Position numbers and translations under genes: made by a program. From Collimonas rhizosphaerae (GTDB lineage Bacteria > Pseudomonadota > Gammaproteobacteria > Burkholderiales > Burkholderiaceae_D), in assembly GCF_038896935.1 (NCBI RefSeq), contig NZ_JBANDC010000005.1, positions 62,001 to 126,000 of the forward strand: DNA of 64,000 bases, given 5' to 3'. The notes below the pieces were generated by a model. That model was given only the letters and a program-made list of their open reading frames with translations. It searched no databases and was not told where the DNA came from. Shown in pieces: positions 37,084-46,527 of this stretch (positions are counted from its first letter, which is position 1; every line of letters begins with the position of its first letter).

Positions 37084-38247
37084 CTATTTGCGTTTGCCAA
37101 TCGGGACAAATTTTAAATCTTCTGGGCCCACATAATTCGCCGATGGACGAATAATCTTGTTGTCTATCCTTTGCTCGATAATGTGCGCCGCCCAGCCGGA
37201 GGTGCGGGCAATCACGAACAACGGCGTAAACATGGCGGTCGGCACACCCATCATGTGATACGAAACGGCCGAAAACCAGTCCAGGTTGGGGAACATTTTC
37301 TTGATGTCCCACATCACCGTTTCCAGCCGCTCGGCGATATCGAACATTTTCAGGGAGCCGGCATCCTTGGACAGGTTGCGCGCCACTTCCTTGATCACCT
37401 TGTTGCGCGGATCGGAGATGGTATACACGGGATGGCCGAAGCCGATCACCACTTCCTTGTTTTCGACGCGCTTCTTGATGTCGGCTTCTGCCTCGTCCGG
37501 GTTGTCGTAGCGCTTCTGTATCTCGAATGCGACTTCGTTGGCGCCGCCGTGCTTGGGGCCACGCAAGGCGCCGATGGCGCCGGTGATGGCCGAATACATG
37601 TCGGAGCCGGTGCCGGCAATCACGCGGCCGGTAAATGTCGACGCGTTGAATTCATGTTCGGCGTAGAGGATCAGCGAAGTGTGCATCGCCTGCTCCCACA
37701 GCGCGGACGGTTTTTCACCGTGCAGCAGGTGCAGGAAATGGCCGCCTATCGATTCGTCGTCGGTTTCGGTTTCGATGCGCTTGCCGTTGTGGCTGTAGTG
37801 GTACCAGTACAGCAAGACGGAGCCGAGCGAGGCCATCAGGCGGTCGGCGATATCGCGCGCACCAGGCGTATTGTGGTCGTCTTTTTCCGGCAGGACGCAA
37901 CCCAGCGCGGAGACGCCGGTGCGCATCACGTCCATCGGATGCGATGACGCCGGCAGCCACTCAAGCGCCGCCTTGACGTTGGCCGGCAGCCCGCGCAGGG
38001 CTTTGAGCTTGGTTTTATAGGCATTCAGTTCAGCGCTGGTGGGCAGTTTTCCATGCACCAGCAAATGCGCGATTTCTTCAAATTCGCAGCTGTCGGCGAT
38101 ATCCAGGATATCGTAGCCGCGGTAGTGCAGGTCGTTGCCGGTCTTGCCGACGGTGCACAGCGCGGTATTGCCGGCGGTGACGCCGGACAGGGCTACCGAT
38201 TTCTTGGGCTTGAAGGTTGCCGCTGCTGCAGGCTGTTGCTCACTCAT
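37084..38247 (-). CDS. prpC: 2-methylcitrate synthase
   Basis: A 387-residue citrate-synthase-fold enzyme condensing propionyl-CoA and oxaloacetate. I start at 38247 (MSEQQPAAAA) with AGGAG upstream. Active-site regions are GPKHGGANEVAFE (first His), VIGFGHPVYTISDPR (second His) and the Asp-containing LDWFSAVSYHMMG. The short GYDILDIADSCEFEEIAHLL segment near the N-terminus is typical of PrpC. Confidence 0.93.
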   Translation of the reverse strand: MSEQQPAAAATFKPKKSVALSGVTAGNTALCTVGKTGNDLHYRGYDILDIADSCEFEEIAHLLVHGKLPTSAELNAYKTKLKALRGLPANVKAALEWLPASSHPMDVMRTGVSALGCVLPEKDDHNTPGARDIADRLMASLGSVLLYWYHYSHNGKRIETETDDESIGGHFLHLLHGEKPSALWEQAMHTSLILYAEHEFNASTFTGRVIAGTGSDMYSAITGAIGALRGPKHGGANEVAFEIQKRYDNPDEAEADIKKRVENKEVVIGFGHPVYTISDPRNKVIKEVARNLSKDAGSLKMFDIAERLETVMWDIKKMFPNLDWFSAVSYHMMGVPTAMFTPLFVIARTSGWAAHIIEQRIDNKIIRPSANYVGPEDLKFVPIGKRK

Positions 38248-38300
38248 GTGTCGTGCTCCTATGCGATTTATTTGACCAGGATTCAAATACAGGATGCCGG

Positions 38301-39191
38301 TTATTTCGCCTTCTGCTGCGCAAACAAGGCATCCAGTTTTTGCTCGAATTCGTGATAGTTGATGCGTTCGTAAAGTTCGGCGCGGGTCTGCATGGTGTCG
38401 ATCACGTTTTTCTGGGTGCCGTCGCGGCGCAGCGCGGTGTAGACGTTTTCGGCAGCCTTGTTCATTGCGCGGAAAGCTGACAAGGGATACAGCACCAGGC
38501 CGACATCGGCGGATTTCAGTTCATCGACCGTGAACAGCGGAGTCGCGCCGAATTCCGTGATGTTGGCCAGCACCGGCACCTTGACCGCCGCCGCGAATGT
38601 CTTGTACATGTCGAGCTGGGTGATCGCTTCCGGGAAGATCATGTCGGCGCCGGCTTCGACGCAGGCCACCGCGCGTTCCATCGCAGCTTCCAGGCCCTCC
38701 ACCGCCAGCGCATCGGTGCGCGCCATGATGACGAAGTTGTCGTCGGTGCGGGCATCGACGGCAGCCTTGATGCGGTCCACCATTTCCTGCTTGCTGACGA
38801 TTTCCTTGTTGGGCCGGTGGCCGCAGCGCTTGGCGCCGACCTGGTCTTCGATATGCATGGCGGCGGCGCCGAACTTGATCATGGCCTTGACCGTGCGCGC
38901 CACATTGAAGGCGGAAGAACCGAAACCGGTATCGACATCCACCAGCAGCGGCAGGTCGCAGACATCGGTGATGCGCCGCACATCGGTCAGGACGTCGTCC
39001 AGGTTGGAGATGCCGAGGTCCGGCAAGCCCAGCGAACCGGCTGCAACGCCGCCGCCAGACAGGTAGATCGCCTTGAAACCGGCGCGCTTGGCCAGCAAAG
39101 CGTGGTTAGCGTTGATCGCGCCGACCACCTGCAACGGCGATTCGTCACGAACGGCCTGCCTGAATGCAGCGCCTGCGGAATATTGCGTCAT
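38301..39191 (-). CDS. prpB: 2-methylisocitrate lyase
   Basis: A 296-residue isocitrate-lyase-superfamily enzyme splitting 2-methylisocitrate to pyruvate and succinate. The start at 39191 (MTQYSAGAAF) is taken from family alignment memory. The catalytic loop KRCGH holds Cys123, and VDVDTGFG plus HIEDQV carry the Mg ligands. It is the first gene of the prp operon, read from a sigma-54-type promoter. Confidence 0.93.
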   Translation of the reverse strand: MTQYSAGAAFRQAVRDESPLQVVGAINANHALLAKRAGFKAIYLSGGGVAAGSLGLPDLGISNLDDVLTDVRRITDVCDLPLLVDVDTGFGSSAFNVARTVKAMIKFGAAAMHIEDQVGAKRCGHRPNKEIVSKQEMVDRIKAAVDARTDDNFVIMARTDALAVEGLEAAMERAVACVEAGADMIFPEAITQLDMYKTFAAAVKVPVLANITEFGATPLFTVDELKSADVGLVLYPLSAFRAMNKAAENVYTALRRDGTQKNVIDTMQTRAELYERINYHEFEQKLDALFAQQKAK

Positions 39192-39213
39192 ATCGTCACC
39201 TTGTCTCGAACAG

Positions 39214-39230
39214 GTTTCATGGGGAAACCG
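39214..39230. repeat. Short dyad over the prpB transcription start region
   Basis: GGTTTC (39214-39219) and GAAACC (39225-39230) are inverted with a 5-bp spacer. It lies just downstream of the predicted prpB start point, so it would be near the 5' end of the prpB mRNA; it also resembles the GAAAC core of the upstream boxes. Confidence 0.4.
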
Positions 39231-39242
39231 ATACAGCAATAT

Positions 39243-39258
39243 TGCAATCGCCATGCCA
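39243..39258 (-). promoter_or_regulatory. Sigma-54 promoter of prpBCDE
   Basis: Read on the minus strand the sequence is TGGCATGGCGATTGCA: GG at -24 and GC at -12 are exactly 10 nt apart and TTGCA is perfect. Only one base of the TGGCACG half departs from consensus. Start of transcription is expected near 39232, about 40 bp upstream of prpB. This matches the sigma-54 activator encoded divergently. Confidence 0.75.
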
Positions 39259-39391
39259 TGGCCGGCATGAACCGCGGCAATTCCCCGTCCGTTTCCCAGG
39301 CTGCGACGACTATTTATTTGGAATCAGGGACTTGCGTGGATCGCCTCGGAGTCATCGAGCGATTGCATTGCTGTCCTCGATGTTCCATACT

Positions 39392-39459
39392 ATGTTTCAA
39401 ATTGATCCATGAAACATTAATGAAACATCATTGAAACACCGCTACAGCAACAATGAAAC
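39392..39459. promoter_or_regulatory. PrpR binding region (TGAAACA boxes)
   Basis: ATGTTTCA (39392-39399) and TGAAACAT (39410-39417) form an inverted pair with a 10-bp gap; further direct copies lie at 39421-39428, 39432-39438 and, partly, 39454-39459. The region is about 135-215 bp upstream of the sigma-54 promoter, a normal enhancer distance, and ends 10 bp before prpR, which would allow autoregulation. Confidence 0.6.
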
Positions 39460-39468
39460 CTCGATAAC

Positions 39469-41115
39469 ATGGCCCGTCCCCTGCCCTCTCCCGCCAGCAA
39501 CCGCGACAACAACGACCTGCCGGTCATCTGGACCGTCTCGGTATCGCGCCTGTTCGACCTGTTCCGCGACATCACGCTGGAATTCGACCACCAGGCTAAT
39601 ATCGCGCCTATCCAGCTGGGTTTTGAAGACGCGGTCCAGCACATCCGCGAACGGCTGGCGACCGAACGCTGCGACGCCGTGATTGCCGCCGGCTCCAACG
39701 GCGCCTACCTGAAGAGCCGCTTGTCGGTGCCGGTCATCATCGCCAAGGCCAGCGGCTTCGATGTGATGCAGGCGCTGGCCCGCGCCCGCAAGATCACGCC
39801 GCGGGTCGGCGTCATCACTTACCAGGCGTCGATGCCGGCGCTGGCGGAATTCCAGGCCGCATTCGACCTCAGCATCGAGCAGCGCAGCTACGCCACCGAA
39901 GAAGACGCCCGGGCCCAGGTCAGCGATTTGAAAGCGAGCGGCATCAAGGCGATAGTGGGCGCCGGCCTGATCACCGACCTCGCCGAAGAAGCCGGGCTGA
40001 GCGGCATCTTTGTCTACTCCGCCGCATCGATCCGGCAAGCGTTCAACGATGCGCTGGAACTGGCGCGCCTGACTCAACTCCAGCTGGAATCGACCGGCGG
40101 CCGCAGCTATCCGGTCAGCGACACGCTCAGGGCCAAGCACGGCATCAGCGATTTGCGCGGCGCGTCGGACGCCATGGAAGCGATACGCAGGTCGGTGACG
40201 CTGTTTGCGCGTTCGCCGGCCAACGTCCTGATCCATGGCGAAACCGGCAGCGGCAAAGAGCTGGCGGCGCAGGCGATCCACCGTGAACATCCGCTGGCGC
40301 AGGGCACGGCCAGCGGCCGCAGCAGCCGTCCTTTTGTCGCGGTGAACTGCGGCGCGATTGCAGAATCGCTGCTGGAATCCGAGCTGTTCGGCTACGAAGA
40401 AGGCGCCTTCACCGGCTCGCGCCGCGGCGGCCGCGCCGGCCTGTTTGAAGCGGCTCACCGCGGCACCCTGTTCCTCGATGAAATCGGCGAAATGCCGCTG
40501 GCGCTGCAAACCCGGCTGCTGCGCGTGCTGGAAGAGCGCGAAGTGGTGCGCGTAGGTTCTACCCGCCCGATCGCGGTTGACGTCCGCATCATCAGCGCCA
40601 CCCATTGCAACCTCGAGGAAAGAGTGCGCGACGGCCGTTTCCGCGCCGACCTGTTCTATCGCATCGGCGTCCTGCGCCTGGATTTGCCGCCCTTGCGCGC
40701 GCGCCCGGAGGATTTGGTGGCGTTGGCGGAATGGTGCCTGAAACAGGCGCTGGCGTCGCTGGATGTGCGGCCGCACGCCAATCTCCACGCCGAAGTCGTG
40801 GCTTGCGCGCCGCTGCTGGAAAGTTATGCCTGGCCCGGCAATGTGCGCGAACTGCGCAACCTGATGGAACGCGTGGCGCTGTTCCTGGCGGCCGAGCCGC
40901 TGCGTTCGCTGACGCCGGCCTTCCTGCTGTCGGCGGCGCCGGAACTGGCGGCCGCGAACAGCAATGCGCCGCCGGCGGTTGCCATGCCGGCGGTGGCGGA
41001 ATCCGCGGCGCAGGTGCTGGCAAGGTTCGAGGGCAACCGTGCAGCTGCGGCCCGGTACCTGGGCATCAGCCGCACTACCCTATGGCGCAAACTGAGGGAA
41101 TCGCAGGATAGCTAA
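39469..41115 (+). CDS. prpR: Sigma-54-dependent propionate catabolism activator
   Basis: A 548-residue activator. Residues about 20-190 form the PrpR_N sensory domain (VSRLFDLFRDITLEFD; VIAAGSNGAYLK), which senses 2-methylcitrate in known members. The AAA+ domain has the Walker A GETGSGKE, the sigma-54 contact loop GAFTGSRRGG and FLDEIGEMPL. A Fis-type HTH ends the protein (AARYLGISRTTLWRKLRE). Divergent from prpB with its binding boxes between them. Confidence 0.93.
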   Translation: MARPLPSPASNRDNNDLPVIWTVSVSRLFDLFRDITLEFDHQANIAPIQLGFEDAVQHIRERLATERCDAVIAAGSNGAYLKSRLSVPVIIAKASGFDVMQALARARKITPRVGVITYQASMPALAEFQAAFDLSIEQRSYATEEDARAQVSDLKASGIKAIVGAGLITDLAEEAGLSGIFVYSAASIRQAFNDALELARLTQLQLESTGGRSYPVSDTLRAKHGISDLRGASDAMEAIRRSVTLFARSPANVLIHGETGSGKELAAQAIHREHPLAQGTASGRSSRPFVAVNCGAIAESLLESELFGYEEGAFTGSRRGGRAGLFEAAHRGTLFLDEIGEMPLALQTRLLRVLEEREVVRVGSTRPIAVDVRIISATHCNLEERVRDGRFRADLFYRIGVLRLDLPPLRARPEDLVALAEWCLKQALASLDVRPHANLHAEVVACAPLLESYAWPGNVRELRNLMERVALFLAAEPLRSLTPAFLLSAAPELAAANSNAPPAVAMPAVAESAAQVLARFEGNRAAAARYLGISRTTLWRKLRESQDS

Positions 41116-41138
41116 GCACCATCCTGCCCGGCTTGCCG

Positions 41139-42668
41139 TCAATCGTCTTTTGCGCCGGCTATGCCTAATTCCTGGATCTTGCGCGTGATGGTATTGCGTC
41201 CGATGCCAAGGCGTACCGCCGCATCGTTCTTGCGTCCGTGGGTATGGCGCAAGGCGATCTTGATCAGGGCCGATTCAAACTGCCGTCCCAGCACATCCAT
41301 CACGTCGGCGTCGCCATTGCTGAGCATCTGGGCCGCTTCCGTCTCCAGCAGGGCAATCCAGCTTTGCTTTTCAAGCGGCCGTTCGCCGGCGCCCGCAGCT
41401 TGCGCCGCCGGCGCCAGGATTTCAGGATAGTGCGCGGCAGCGGCCGGCGCCGCCAGATGCGGATCGAACGCTACCGGCCGGCTGGCCGGGCTTTCCAGCT
41501 GCATGCTCTGGTCGCGGCCGCCGACCAGGTCTTGCGGCAGGTCCTTGATCTCGACCGTCTGGCCGGGCGCCATCACGGTAATCCAGTTGCACAGGTTTTC
41601 CAGCTGGCGCACGTTGCCTGGCAGGTCCAGGCTGCTCATGAAGCGCATGGCGTTATCGGAAACCCGCTTGCTTTCGACGCCCAGCTGCTTGGCGCTCTGG
41701 CTCAGGAAGTAGCGCGTCAGGATCGGGATGTCTTCGCGCCGCTCGCGCAAGCTCGGCAAACGCAGCCTGATCACATTCAGGCGGTGATACAAGTCTTCGC
41801 GGAATAGTCCCTCGCGTACCCGGGTTTCCAGGTTCTGGTGGGTGGCGGCGATGACGCGGACGTTGGCTTTCAGGGACTGGTGGCCGCCGACCCGATAGAA
41901 ATGGCCGTCGGACAGCACGCGCAGCAGGCGCGTCTGCAGGTCGAACGGCATGTCGCCGATTTCATCGAGGAACAGGGTGCCGCCTTCAGCTTGTTCAAAA
42001 CGGCCGCGGCGCGATGCCTGGGCGCCGGTAAATGCACCACGCTCGTGCCCGAACAATTCCGACTCCAGCAAATCTTTCGGAATCGCCGCGGTATTGAGGG
42101 CGATGAACGGCTGCGACGCGCGCGGGCTGTGCTTGTGCAAGGCGCGTGCGACCAGTTCCTTGCCGGTGCCCGATTCGCCGGTGATCAGCACCGTCACATT
42201 CGATTGCGACAGGCGGCCGATGGCACGGAACACGTCTTGCATGGCCGGCGCCTGCCCCAGGATTTCCGGCGTCTCGGCAGAGGCTTGCTCGACGTTGGCC
42301 TCGCGCAAGCTTTCTTCCAGCGCGCGCCGTATCAGTTCGACCGCCTTGTCGACATCGAAAGGCTTGGCCAGGTATTCGAAAGCACCGCCCTGGAATGCGG
42401 CAACCGCGGAATCCAGGTCGGAAAAAGCGGTGATGATGATCACCGGCACGCCGGGAAACTTGGCTTTGACGGTTTGCAGCAGCTCCAGGCCGGAAGCGCC
42501 CGGCATGCGGATATCGGAGACCAGCACTTGCGGCGTGCTCGATTGCAGTGCTTCGATCGCATCGCGCGCATTGGAGAAACTCTTGGTGCTCAGGTTTTCG
42601 CGGGCCAGCGCTTTTTCAAGCACCCATCGAATCGATTCGTCGTCGTCAACAATCCAGATTGGTTTCAT
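41139..42668 (-). CDS. ntrC: Nitrogen regulation response regulator NtrC
   Basis: A 509-residue two-component activator: receiver domain with the acidic pocket VDDDE and phospho-acceptor Asp52 in LVSDIRMPG, AAA+ domain with GESGTGKE, GAFTGAQASRRG and FLDEIGDMPF, and a C-terminal Fis HTH (AAVRLGIGRNTITRKIQELG). Phosphorylated NtrC drives sigma-54 promoters under nitrogen limitation. The partner kinase gene lies 110 bp upstream; candidate sites are found before glnA. Confidence 0.95.
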   Translation of the reverse strand: MKPIWIVDDDESIRWVLEKALARENLSTKSFSNARDAIEALQSSTPQVLVSDIRMPGASGLELLQTVKAKFPGVPVIIITAFSDLDSAVAAFQGGAFEYLAKPFDVDKAVELIRRALEESLREANVEQASAETPEILGQAPAMQDVFRAIGRLSQSNVTVLITGESGTGKELVARALHKHSPRASQPFIALNTAAIPKDLLESELFGHERGAFTGAQASRRGRFEQAEGGTLFLDEIGDMPFDLQTRLLRVLSDGHFYRVGGHQSLKANVRVIAATHQNLETRVREGLFREDLYHRLNVIRLRLPSLRERREDIPILTRYFLSQSAKQLGVESKRVSDNAMRFMSSLDLPGNVRQLENLCNWITVMAPGQTVEIKDLPQDLVGGRDQSMQLESPASRPVAFDPHLAAPAAAAHYPEILAPAAQAAGAGERPLEKQSWIALLETEAAQMLSNGDADVMDVLGRQFESALIKIALRHTHGRKNDAAVRLGIGRNTITRKIQELGIAGAKDD

Positions 42669-42778
42669 GTGTTTTGTGCTGCGCCAGGAGCGCAGTCCGT
42701 TAAACTATTTATCAGCGCAATGACGGCCTCGCTGTTACAGCCTGTCAACTACTTGCAGGCACCGTTTGCAGGCAGCCA

Positions 42779-43861
42779 TCAAGGCAGAGGTATCAGGATT
42801 CTGAAATCTGTATATCCCGGCCGGCTTTCGCATTCGATGACGCCCATGTGCTGTTGTACAAAGGTTTGCGCCAGCGTCAAACCCAGGCCGCTGCCGCCGT
42901 CGCGTCCCGACACCAGCGGGTAGAAAATGCGTTCTTGAATCTCGGCCGGGATGCCAGGTCCATTGTCGATGATATGCAAGTCTAGTGCCAGCCGGTAACG
43001 CACCTTGGCCAGCGTCACCTGGCGCACTACCCGGCTCTGGAAAACCAGCTCGGCATCGCCCGCCTTGATGCGCTCCTGCAACGCTTGCGCGGCATTGTGC
43101 GCGATGTTGAGGATGGCCTGGATCAGCTGTTCCTTGTCGCCGCGGAACTGCGGGATCGACAGATCGTAATCGCGCTTGATGCTCAGGCCGCTCGGGAATT
43201 CGGCCACGATCAGGCTGCGCACCCGCTCGCATACCTCGTGGATATTGACGTCGCCCACGATCTGCGCCAGCCGGTGCGGCGCCAGCAGGCGATCCACCAG
43301 GGTCTGCAGGCGATCGGCTTCCTTGATGATGACTTGCGTGTATTCGCGCAATTCCTTGACGTGGCGCTCCGGCAGTTCGAGCTCCAGCAGCTGGGCGGCG
43401 CCGCGGATGCCGCCCAGGGGATTCTTGATTTCATGGGCCAGGTTGCGAATCAGTTCCTTGTTGACCTGGCTCTGGTCGATCAGGCGCTCCTCGCGCTCCA
43501 GCTTGAGCTGCTGTACATTCTCCCGCAACTCGATCAGCACCGGCATCTCGGGGTTGTCGAGCGCGGTGACGATGGTGTCGACCCACAGCGGTTCGCGTCC
43601 CACGCGTTCCAGGATCAGGTCCTGGCGCGAGTCGTCGAACTGGTGCTGCAAGGCTTGTTCGAAAATCGCCAGCAGCTGGTCCGGGTTCAGGAACAGGTCG
43701 GACAGCGTCTGCTGCTGCAGCAGGCGGCTGGAACTTTCCAGCAGGTTTTCCGCGGCGGCGTTGGCAAACACCAGGCGTCCGTGCTGGTCCAGCACCAGCA
43801 CCGCGGAAGCCAGCAGGTCAAGGCTGGCGAGCACGTTCCGTTCGGCGGTTTTTATTGGCAT
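42779..43861 (-). CDS. ntrB: Nitrogen regulation sensor histidine kinase NtrB
   Basis: A 360-residue soluble kinase without membrane helices. An N-terminal PAS domain (about 10-110) is followed by the H-box NLAHEIKNPLGG with His143, then the ATP-binding N-box (NIAHNAAQAL), IDNGPGIP and GGSGLGLTLAQ. It phosphorylates or dephosphorylates NtrC depending on PII. It precedes ntrC on the same strand. Confidence 0.94.
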   Translation of the reverse strand: MPIKTAERNVLASLDLLASAVLVLDQHGRLVFANAAAENLLESSSRLLQQQTLSDLFLNPDQLLAIFEQALQHQFDDSRQDLILERVGREPLWVDTIVTALDNPEMPVLIELRENVQQLKLEREERLIDQSQVNKELIRNLAHEIKNPLGGIRGAAQLLELELPERHVKELREYTQVIIKEADRLQTLVDRLLAPHRLAQIVGDVNIHEVCERVRSLIVAEFPSGLSIKRDYDLSIPQFRGDKEQLIQAILNIAHNAAQALQERIKAGDAELVFQSRVVRQVTLAKVRYRLALDLHIIDNGPGIPAEIQERIFYPLVSGRDGGSGLGLTLAQTFVQQHMGVIECESRPGYTDFRILIPLP

Positions 43862-44049
43862 CCTGGCATCCTTGTCAAAAAGCCCGGCCCAGGCAAAGCG
43901 AGGCGCGGCGCGCCGGCGTCATTGAGACTGCGAGTGTGATTGAAATAGTGCATTTTCCGAGCATAACAAGCTTTGTAAGCGATGTCGGTGGGTAATATGC
44001 AGGATCGCCACATTATGGTGCGTCCGGCTCTGCTCTATCTTAAACCGGG

Positions 44050-44081
44050 TAGGCAAAAATAAAGGCCGCATCGGCGGCCTT
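44050..44081 (-). terminator. Intrinsic terminator after the DUF4124 gene
   Basis: AAGGCCGC (44062-44069) pairs with GCGGCCTT (44074-44081), loop ATCG. On the minus strand it is followed by TTTATTTTTG, a good T-rich tail, 34 bp beyond the stop at 44115. Confidence 0.75.
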
Positions 44082-44114
44082 ATCCATTAAGCAAGGTTGA
44101 TACCATGCCGTTGG

Positions 44115-44612
44115 TTACTTCAGATTCGACAGTTCCCGGTTGAGCGCATCGATATTTTTCTCGCTGCGGGAAATGTCTTCTTTCATCGACGCCACGCGCT
44201 CCTGGTACTTGGCGTAGTTTTTCTCGTTGCCTTGCCGCTCCGGCGTGCCGTCGTTGTAGTCTTTCTTGAGATTGGCCAGGCGCTGCTGTTCGTTCTTCAG
44301 CTCGTCCTGCAGGATCTGGCGGCGGTCGTTGTCGCGCGCCTTTTGCGTACCGTTATCGACTTTCGGAAAGTCGGTCGGGGTGGAGGCCGCCGGCTTGCTG
44401 GCAGCAGTGCCTTCGCGTGGCGGCTTGCTCGATGAAGTCACGGTCAGCGGCGGCAGGCTGACGCGCTTGCAGCCCTTGGTGTCACCCGTGTTCTTGTATT
44501 CCTTGACGCCGTTCTGGTCCACGCAAAGGTAAACCTCGCTTTGGGCGTAAGCAGTGCCTGCGGCCATGCTGACGGCCGCCAATAGCAGAAATCCCGATAA
44601 AAGACGCTTCAT
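44115..44612 (-). CDS. Exported DUF4124-domain protein
   Basis: A 165-residue exported protein. The start at 44612 gives a signal peptide (MKRLLSGFLLLAAVSMAAG, cut after AYA). Then comes the small DUF4124 fold (SEVYLCVDQNGVKEYKNTG with CKRV closing a disulfide), a Ser/Pro/Lys linker and a C-terminal coiled coil of about 70 residues. Function unknown. It lies between glnA and ntrB on the same strand, as seen in other Burkholderiales (recollection), and ends at a terminator. Confidence 0.8.
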   Translation of the reverse strand: MKRLLSGFLLLAAVSMAAGTAYAQSEVYLCVDQNGVKEYKNTGDTKGCKRVSLPPLTVTSSSKPPREGTAASKPAASTPTDFPKVDNGTQKARDNDRRQILQDELKNEQQRLANLKKDYNDGTPERQGNEKNYAKYQERVASMKEDISRSEKNIDALNRELSNLK

Positions 44613-44822
44613 AGACTTTCTTCGCAATGGCAATTCAATCGAGCCGCTAGTTTATGTCAAGAAACATGCAATGACAAACCATCCTGCAGAATATAGTTTG
44701 CGATATGCAGGCGATGAAAACAAGCGTGTGAGAAAAACAAAAGGACAGGGAGTTCCCTGTCCTTTATCTTGCAGTCCGCCCTTGCAACTGGCAAGAGCGG
44801 AGGTGCAAACTTGCGAACCGAC

Positions 44823-46238
44823 TTATACCGAATAGTACATGTCGAATTCGATCGGGTGAGTCGTCATGCGGTAGCGCTGGACTTCCTGCTTCTTCAAGTC
44901 CAGGTAGGCATCGATCATGGTGTCGCTGAATACGCCGCCGCGGGTCAGGAACTCACGGTCCTTGTCCAGCGCTTCCAGTGCTTCTTCCAGCGAAGCGCAA
45001 ACGGTAGGGATCAGCGCGTCTTCTTCTGGCGGCAGGTGGTACAGGTCTTTCGATGCTGCCTCGCCCGGATGGATCTTGTTCTGCACGCCGTCCAGGCCTG
45101 CCATCAGCAATGCTGCGAAGCACAGGTACGGGTTAGCCAGCGGATCCGGGAAACGGGTTTCGATGCGGCGGCCCTTTGGATTCGCTACGTGCGGGATACG
45201 GATCGAAGCCGAACGGTTACGCGCCGAATAGGCCAGCTTGACCGGTGCTTCAAAGCCTGGAACCAGGCGCTTGTACGAGTTGGTGCCTGGATTGGTGATC
45301 GCGTTGAGCGCCTTGGCGTGCTTGATGATGCCGCCGATGTAGAACAGCGCGAATTCGGACAGGCCGGCATAGCCGTCGCCGGCGAACAGGTTCTTGCCGT
45401 CTTTCCAGACCGATTGGTGCACGTGCATGCCGGAACCGTTGTCGCCAACGATAGGCTTAGGCATGAAAGTCGCCGTCTTGCCGTAGGTGTGGGCCACGTT
45501 CCAGACCACGTACTTCAGGTTCTGGGTCCAGTCGGCGCGCTCGACCAGGGTCGAGAACTTGGTGCCGATTTCGTTCTGGCCGGCGCCTGCAACTTCGTGG
45601 TGATGCACTTCAACCGGGATGCCCAGCGATTCCAGGATCAGGCACATTTCCGAACGCATGTCCTGGAAGCTGTCGACCGGAGGCACAGGGAAATAGCCGC
45701 CCTTGACGGTTGGACGGTGGCCGGTGTTGCCGCCTTCGAGTTCGGCGCCGGTGCTCCACGATGCTTCTTCCGAACCGATCTTGACGAAGCAGCCGGACAT
45801 GTCTGCGCCCCAGCGGACGTTGTCGAAAATAAAGAATTCAGGTTCCGGGCCGAAATAGGCGGTATCGCCCAGGCCGGAAGATTTCAGGTAGGCTTCAGCG
45901 CGCTTGGCGATCGAACGCGGATCGCGGTCGTAGCCTTTGCCGTCGGATGGCTCGATGACGTCACATTGCATGAACAATGTGGTTTCTTCCATGAACGGGT
46001 CGATGTTCGCGGTGTTAGGGTCCGGCATCAACAACATGTCGGAAGCTTCGATACCCTTCCACCCAGCAATAGAAGAACCGTCAAATGCATGACCCGACTC
46101 AAATTTATCGATATCGAAATGAGAGACAGGGACAGTTACGTGCTGTTCCTTGCCTTTGGTGTCAGCGAAGCGAAAATCAACGAATTTGACTTCGTTGTCT
46201 TTTGCCATTTTCAAGACTTCTGCGGCCGTCATTGCCAT
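44823..46238 (-). CDS. glnA: Glutamine synthetase, type I
   Basis: A 471-residue enzyme making glutamine from glutamate, ammonia and ATP as a dodecamer. Signature regions are FDGSSIAGWKG, FGPEPEFFIFD, the ATP region and KDLYHLPPEE, whose Tyr (about 398) is the adenylylation site, so this is the GS-I-beta form controlled by GlnE. The ribosome site AGGAGA lies 6 nt before the ATG. NtrC-like boxes and a candidate sigma-54 promoter lie upstream. Confidence 0.96.
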   Translation of the reverse strand: MAMTAAEVLKMAKDNEVKFVDFRFADTKGKEQHVTVPVSHFDIDKFESGHAFDGSSIAGWKGIEASDMLLMPDPNTANIDPFMEETTLFMQCDVIEPSDGKGYDRDPRSIAKRAEAYLKSSGLGDTAYFGPEPEFFIFDNVRWGADMSGCFVKIGSEEASWSTGAELEGGNTGHRPTVKGGYFPVPPVDSFQDMRSEMCLILESLGIPVEVHHHEVAGAGQNEIGTKFSTLVERADWTQNLKYVVWNVAHTYGKTATFMPKPIVGDNGSGMHVHQSVWKDGKNLFAGDGYAGLSEFALFYIGGIIKHAKALNAITNPGTNSYKRLVPGFEAPVKLAYSARNRSASIRIPHVANPKGRRIETRFPDPLANPYLCFAALLMAGLDGVQNKIHPGEAASKDLYHLPPEEDALIPTVCASLEEALEALDKDREFLTRGGVFSDTMIDAYLDLKKQEVQRYRMTTHPIEFDMYYSV

Positions 46239-46417
46239 GTGAATCTCCTAAGATGAAAGTACTTGTAAAAAAGTACTACGGTTTTTAAATTGTGCGCCCT
46301 GCTCAGGATCTGTTGCGCGCAGTCTTCAGCGTCGCAGTAACATCATGATGTACAGGTATTGAGCAAACTATGACCGGACAGCAATTCAGTACGACCAGAA
46401 CTCAGTGCAGGATGATA

Positions 46418-46432
46418 GCAGAATCCATGCCA
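46418..46432 (-). promoter_or_regulatory. Candidate sigma-54 promoter of glnA
   Basis: On the minus strand the sequence is TGGCATGGATTCTGC: GG and GC are spaced by exactly 10 nt and TGGCA is intact, though the -12 half is CTGC rather than TTGC. It would start transcription near 46406 and leave a leader of about 165 nt before glnA. Confidence 0.55.
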
Positions 46433-46527
46433 CCATCCTTTCATTGCGGCACGCTTATTCGATCCGGTAATTAGCTGGTTTAGAAGGCTGTATTGCGTTT
46501 TTCCGGAGTTGATCCGGTTATCGCAAA

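Noticed and set aside
44769..46256. Plus-strand ORF of 495 codons opposite glnA
   Set aside because: Mirror of the glutamine synthetase reading frame with composition bias only.
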